Positions 5,708-7,551 of a stretch of DNA of 7,551 nt are shown one piece after another. Position 1 is the stretch's first letter. Every line of letters begins with the position of its first letter. The notes below the pieces were generated by a model. It had not been told where the DNA came from. It did no database searches and worked only from the letters and a program-made list of their open reading frames with translations. Source of the DNA: Actinomycetota bacterium (GTDB lineage Bacteria; Actinomycetota; Actinomycetes; Nanopelagicales; Nanopelagicaceae); NCBI GenBank assembly GCA_009700405.1, contig WLMD01000082.1, positions 1 to 7,551 on the forward strand. The letters are read 5' to 3'. A program made the translations under genes and the position numbers.

Positions 5708-6926
5708 GAACTTTCAGTGACCACACTCCTAATGACGCCACAGGGATTGCGGCGAAGAGACATAACCAGCCGTACCCCAAGGTTCCAATAATTACACCGG
5801 CAAGCGCTCCTCCTCCGGCGCCCATCAGATTCATTACCAAATCACTAGCTCCTTGCGATGAGGGACGCAGATGACTCTCGACCGATTCTGAAAGTAGCGC
5901 AGATCCGGCAATGAGGGTGCATGACCATCCAAGCCCTAATAAGAAAAGTCCAAGCCCCAAGCGCGCCGAATCATGAGGCGATGCTGTTCCCGATACCAAA
6001 CTTGATAAAAGCAAAATGATTATTCCACCTTGAATTACACGCACTCTGCCAATTTTGTCACTCAAGAAGCCGACAATAGGAGAGAAGGCGTACATACCTG
6101 CAACGTGAACACTGATTACTAATCCAATGATTGTTAGTGTTGCGTCAAAGTGCGACATGTGAATTGGAGTCATCGACATAACCGAAACCATCGCAACATG
6201 TCCGATTGCAATTGAAGCAATCGCAAAGAGCGCGGCAGGATTCTTGCGGATTAATGCCAAGGCCTCTTTAACTGGAAGCACAGGGTGATGGACTTTTGTA
6301 GTATCGCGAAGTTCAATTGCCGTGAGATACGGATCTGGTCGCAAGAATAACTGGATCACTATTACTACAAGCATTAACGATATTGCTGCTACTGCATATG
6401 GGCCTACAAGGCGAGGTATGCCAATATATTCTGCAAAATTTCCTGAAGGTTCCATCAAATTAGGACCTGCTACAGCTCCAATTGTTGAACCCCATACGAC
6501 AAAAGAAAGTTGGCGAGATCGAGATTCACTTGTGGCAAGATCTACCGCCGCAAAACGTGCTTGATATCCTGCTGCAGATGCGGCGCCTAACATGAATGTT
6601 CCACATAGCATCATGAAAAGAATTCGCTGAGCACCGCCAACAACTGCGAATATCGCACCAAGGAGTCCAATTGAATAACCCAGCGAGAGTCCCAGTCGGC
6701 GACCACCTCTTTGAGTTAAACGCGAAAGAGGTAGCGCCATTGCCGCAGCTCCGAGTACCGAAGTGGTTTGGGCAAGCCCTGCCAGCGTTTCAGAGTTGGA
6801 AATTGAGGAAACCAACAAGGATCCGGCAGCCACTGTGCCCGCTACGCCTACTCCGCTGAGTACCTGGGAGAGCGCCAATACTTTGACTACTTTGCCTTGG
6901 ATTCTTGAAGTCTCTTCGCTTCGCAT
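5694..6926 (-). CDS. Major facilitator superfamily (MFS) transporter, substrate unknown
   Basis: A 410-residue integral membrane protein of normal MFS length, with two related halves. Hydrophobic helices run from about residue 14 to 404, and a hydrophilic central loop (about 198-225, RPDPYLTAIELRDTTKVHH) separates the halves. The loop 2-3 motif A appears in degenerate form as LSRLTQRGGRRLGL (67-80) and again in the second half as GFLSDKIGRVRVI (286-298). The segment GYQARFAAVDLA (120-131) and GPNLMEP (154-160) are distinctive, but I cannot tie them to a substrate. Secondary transport, probably drug/metabolite export, is the family expectation. ATG 6924-6926 is the chosen start: no Shine-Dalgarno precedes it, while TACTAT lies exactly 6 nt upstream, so the transcript is probably leaderless. 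It is divergent from the aldehyde dehydrogenase gene and ends 63 bp before cstR on the same strand with no clear terminator between them. Confidence 0.9.
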   Translation of the reverse strand: MRSEETSRIQGKVVKVLALSQVLSGVGVAGTVAAGSLLVSSISNSETLAGLAQTTSVLGAAAMALPLSRLTQRGGRRLGLSLGYSIGLLGAIFAVVGGAQRILFMMLCGTFMLGAASAAGYQARFAAVDLATSESRSRQLSFVVWGSTIGAVAGPNLMEPSGNFAEYIGIPRLVGPYAVAAISLMLVVIVIQLFLRPDPYLTAIELRDTTKVHHPVLPVKEALALIRKNPAALFAIASIAIGHVAMVSVMSMTPIHMSHFDATLTIIGLVISVHVAGMYAFSPIVGFLSDKIGRVRVIQGGIIILLLSSLVSGTASPHDSARLGLGLFLLGLGWSCTLIAGSALLSESVESHLRPSSQGASDLVMNLMGAGGGALAGVIIGTLGYGWLCLFAAIPVASLGVWSLKVHTPR

Positions 6927-6932
6927 TTAGCG

Positions 6933-6938
6933 ATAGTA
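6933..6938 (-). promoter_or_regulatory. -10 element of a probable leaderless promoter for the MFS gene
   Basis: On the minus strand TACTAT (complement of 6933-6938) matches TAnnnT and is followed by CGCTAA and then the ATG start. Transcription would begin at or next to the start codon, which agrees with the missing Shine-Dalgarno. The expected -35 position falls on the 6956-6970 palindrome and has only a weak hexamer (AGGGTT at 17-bp spacing). Confidence 0.5.
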
Positions 6939-6955
6939 ACCAAAGAAAGCGCATA

Positions 6956-6970
6956 AACCCTTTAAGGGTT
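6956..6970. promoter_or_regulatory. Perfect 15-bp dyad, candidate operator between MFS and aldehyde dehydrogenase genes
   Basis: AACCCTT-T-AAGGGTT has perfect 7-bp arms around one central base. The loop is too short for an efficient RNA hairpin, so a protein-binding site is more likely than a terminator. It covers the -35 position of the proposed MFS promoter and touches a TTGACA on the plus strand (6969-6974) facing the dehydrogenase gene. A bound regulator could affect both directions. No regulator gene for it is visible in this window. Confidence 0.5.
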
Positions 6971-7025
6971 GACACTCGGAAAAGCCCTAGGAACGCGCGG
7001 ATAGCCAGGTTTAGCGTACCCATCA

Positions 7026-7054
7026 CGAGGAAAGGCACCTTTGCCATCCCCTCG
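7026..7054 (+). other. Possible 5'-leader hairpin before the aldehyde dehydrogenase gene
   Basis: CGAGG (7026-7030) can pair with CCTCG (7050-7054), and inside this GGCA (7034-7037) can pair with TGCC (7042-7045) around a CCTT loop. The structure ends 2 nt before the AAGGAG ribosome binding site (7057-7062). It does not match any riboswitch class I know. It could be a stabilising leader fold or chance. Confidence 0.3.
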
Positions 7055-7067
7055 CCAAGGAGAAAAC

Positions 7068-7551
7068 ATGGGAAAGATATTTGTTGCGCCAGGACAACCT
7101 GGAGCGATCGCGGTTTATAAGAATCGATACGACCACTGGATCAATGGAGAGTTTGTTGCTCCATCATCTGGACAATATTTTGAGAATGTAAGTCCGGTCA
7201 ACGGAAAAGTATTTTGCGAGGTTGCTCGTGGAAATGCTGCAGATGTTGAACTCGCACTCGATGCAGCTCATGCAGCTGCGCGCGCATGGGGTAAAACCTC
7301 TGTTACTGACCGTTCAAATATCCTGCTCAAAATCGCAGATCGTATGGAAGCGAATCTTGAATCACTTGCACTCGCGGAAACGTGGGAAAACGGCAAGCCA
7401 ATTCGCGAAACTATGGCCGCTGATTTACCACTTGCTATCGATCACTTCAGATATTTCGCTGGAGCTCTTCGCGCACAAGAAGGTACTCTCGGAGAAATCA
7501 ATGATGACACCGTTGCTTATCACTATCACGAGCCACTTGGTGTAGTCGCGC
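7068..7551 (+). CDS. exaC: NAD(P)+-dependent aldehyde (acetaldehyde) dehydrogenase, AldB/ExaC type; 5' part only
   Basis: This is the first 161 residues of a roughly 500-residue cytosolic enzyme that oxidises acetaldehyde or similar aldehydes to the acid with NAD(P)+. The visible N-terminal part follows E. coli AldB and P. aeruginosa ExaC closely: YDHWINGEFVAPSSGQYFEN (21-40), the SPVNGKVFCEVA strand (42-53), ALDAAHAAARAW (63-74), ETWENGKPIRET (104-115), PLAIDHFRYFAGALRAQEG (121-139) and YHYHEPLGVV (151-160). The catalytic cysteine and glutamate lie beyond the window edge, so activity cannot be checked. Start ATG 7068-7070 has a strong AAGGAG Shine-Dalgarno (7057-7062) 5 nt upstream, unlike the neighbouring leaderless-type genes. 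The symbol follows family usage; aldB and acoD are used for equivalent genes elsewhere. It is divergent from the MFS gene, with a 141-bp shared upstream region that holds a candidate operator dyad. Confidence 0.93.
   Translation, partial: MGKIFVAPGQPGAIAVYKNRYDHWINGEFVAPSSGQYFENVSPVNGKVFCEVARGNAADVELALDAAHAAARAWGKTSVTDRSNILLKIADRMEANLESLALAETWENGKPIRETMAADLPLAIDHFRYFAGALRAQEGTLGEINDDTVAYHYHEPLGVVA

Noticed and set aside
6969..6974. TTGACA as the -35 of an aldehyde dehydrogenase promoter
   Set aside because: No -10-like hexamer is found 16-19 bp downstream (that stretch is AACGCG-like). It is kept only as context for the dyad.
6905..7120. Plus-strand frame across the MFS start and dehydrogenase leader
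   Set aside because: It overlaps the promoter region and the true dehydrogenase start in another frame, and its translation is Arg-rich without recognisable features.

Overview
The window looks like chromosomal DNA of an actinobacterium with moderate G+C content (judged by eye, not computed). The evidence is a DUF6542-like small membrane protein fused by an ATGA overlap to an rmuC gene beside ychF, several starts with no Shine-Dalgarno sequence and a -10-like hexamer immediately upstream (leaderless style), and short intergenic gaps. A streamlined aquatic lineage such as the Nanopelagicales would fit, but this placement is inference. I see no rRNA, tRNA, CRISPR array, insertion sequence or phage gene.

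Left part (1-3101): a secreted protein with a possible allene-oxide-cyclase/dirigent-like barrel runs off the left edge on the minus strand. It lies just downstream of ychF, which encodes a YchF/OLA1-type P-loop NTPase. A 51-bp gap separates ychF from the divergent rmuC gene, which overlaps a four-helix DUF6542-like membrane protein by 4 bp. These are housekeeping or conserved actinobacterial genes.

Central part (3114-5710, minus strand) is the most interesting region: a compact, self-regulated reactive-sulfur operon. In transcription order it holds a CsoR-family repressor with a Cys-Asn-Cys ligand pattern of the persulfide-sensing CstR type, a rhodanese lipoprotein, a CoA-disulfide/CoA-persulfide reductase fused to a C-terminal rhodanese domain, and a 57-residue cysteine-rich protein. 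Two junctions are TAATG overlaps and the third is a 2-nt gap. Upstream is a perfect 7-bp-arm operator dyad (ATACCCC-TG-GGGGTAT) between putative -35 and -10 elements. A second, degenerate copy lies over the last codons of the preceding gene. The likely logic is that persulfides or polysulfides modify the repressor, derepress the operon, and are then handled by the outer-face rhodanese and reduced in the cytoplasm by the NAD(P)H-dependent flavoenzyme.

Right part (5694-7551): a 12-helix-type MFS transporter on the minus strand has a probable leaderless promoter. Divergent from it is the 5' part of an AldB/ExaC-type aldehyde dehydrogenase that runs off the right edge. The 141-bp region between them carries a perfect 15-bp dyad (AACCCTT-T-AAGGGTT) over the MFS -35 position and a potential hairpin just upstream of the dehydrogenase ribosome binding site.
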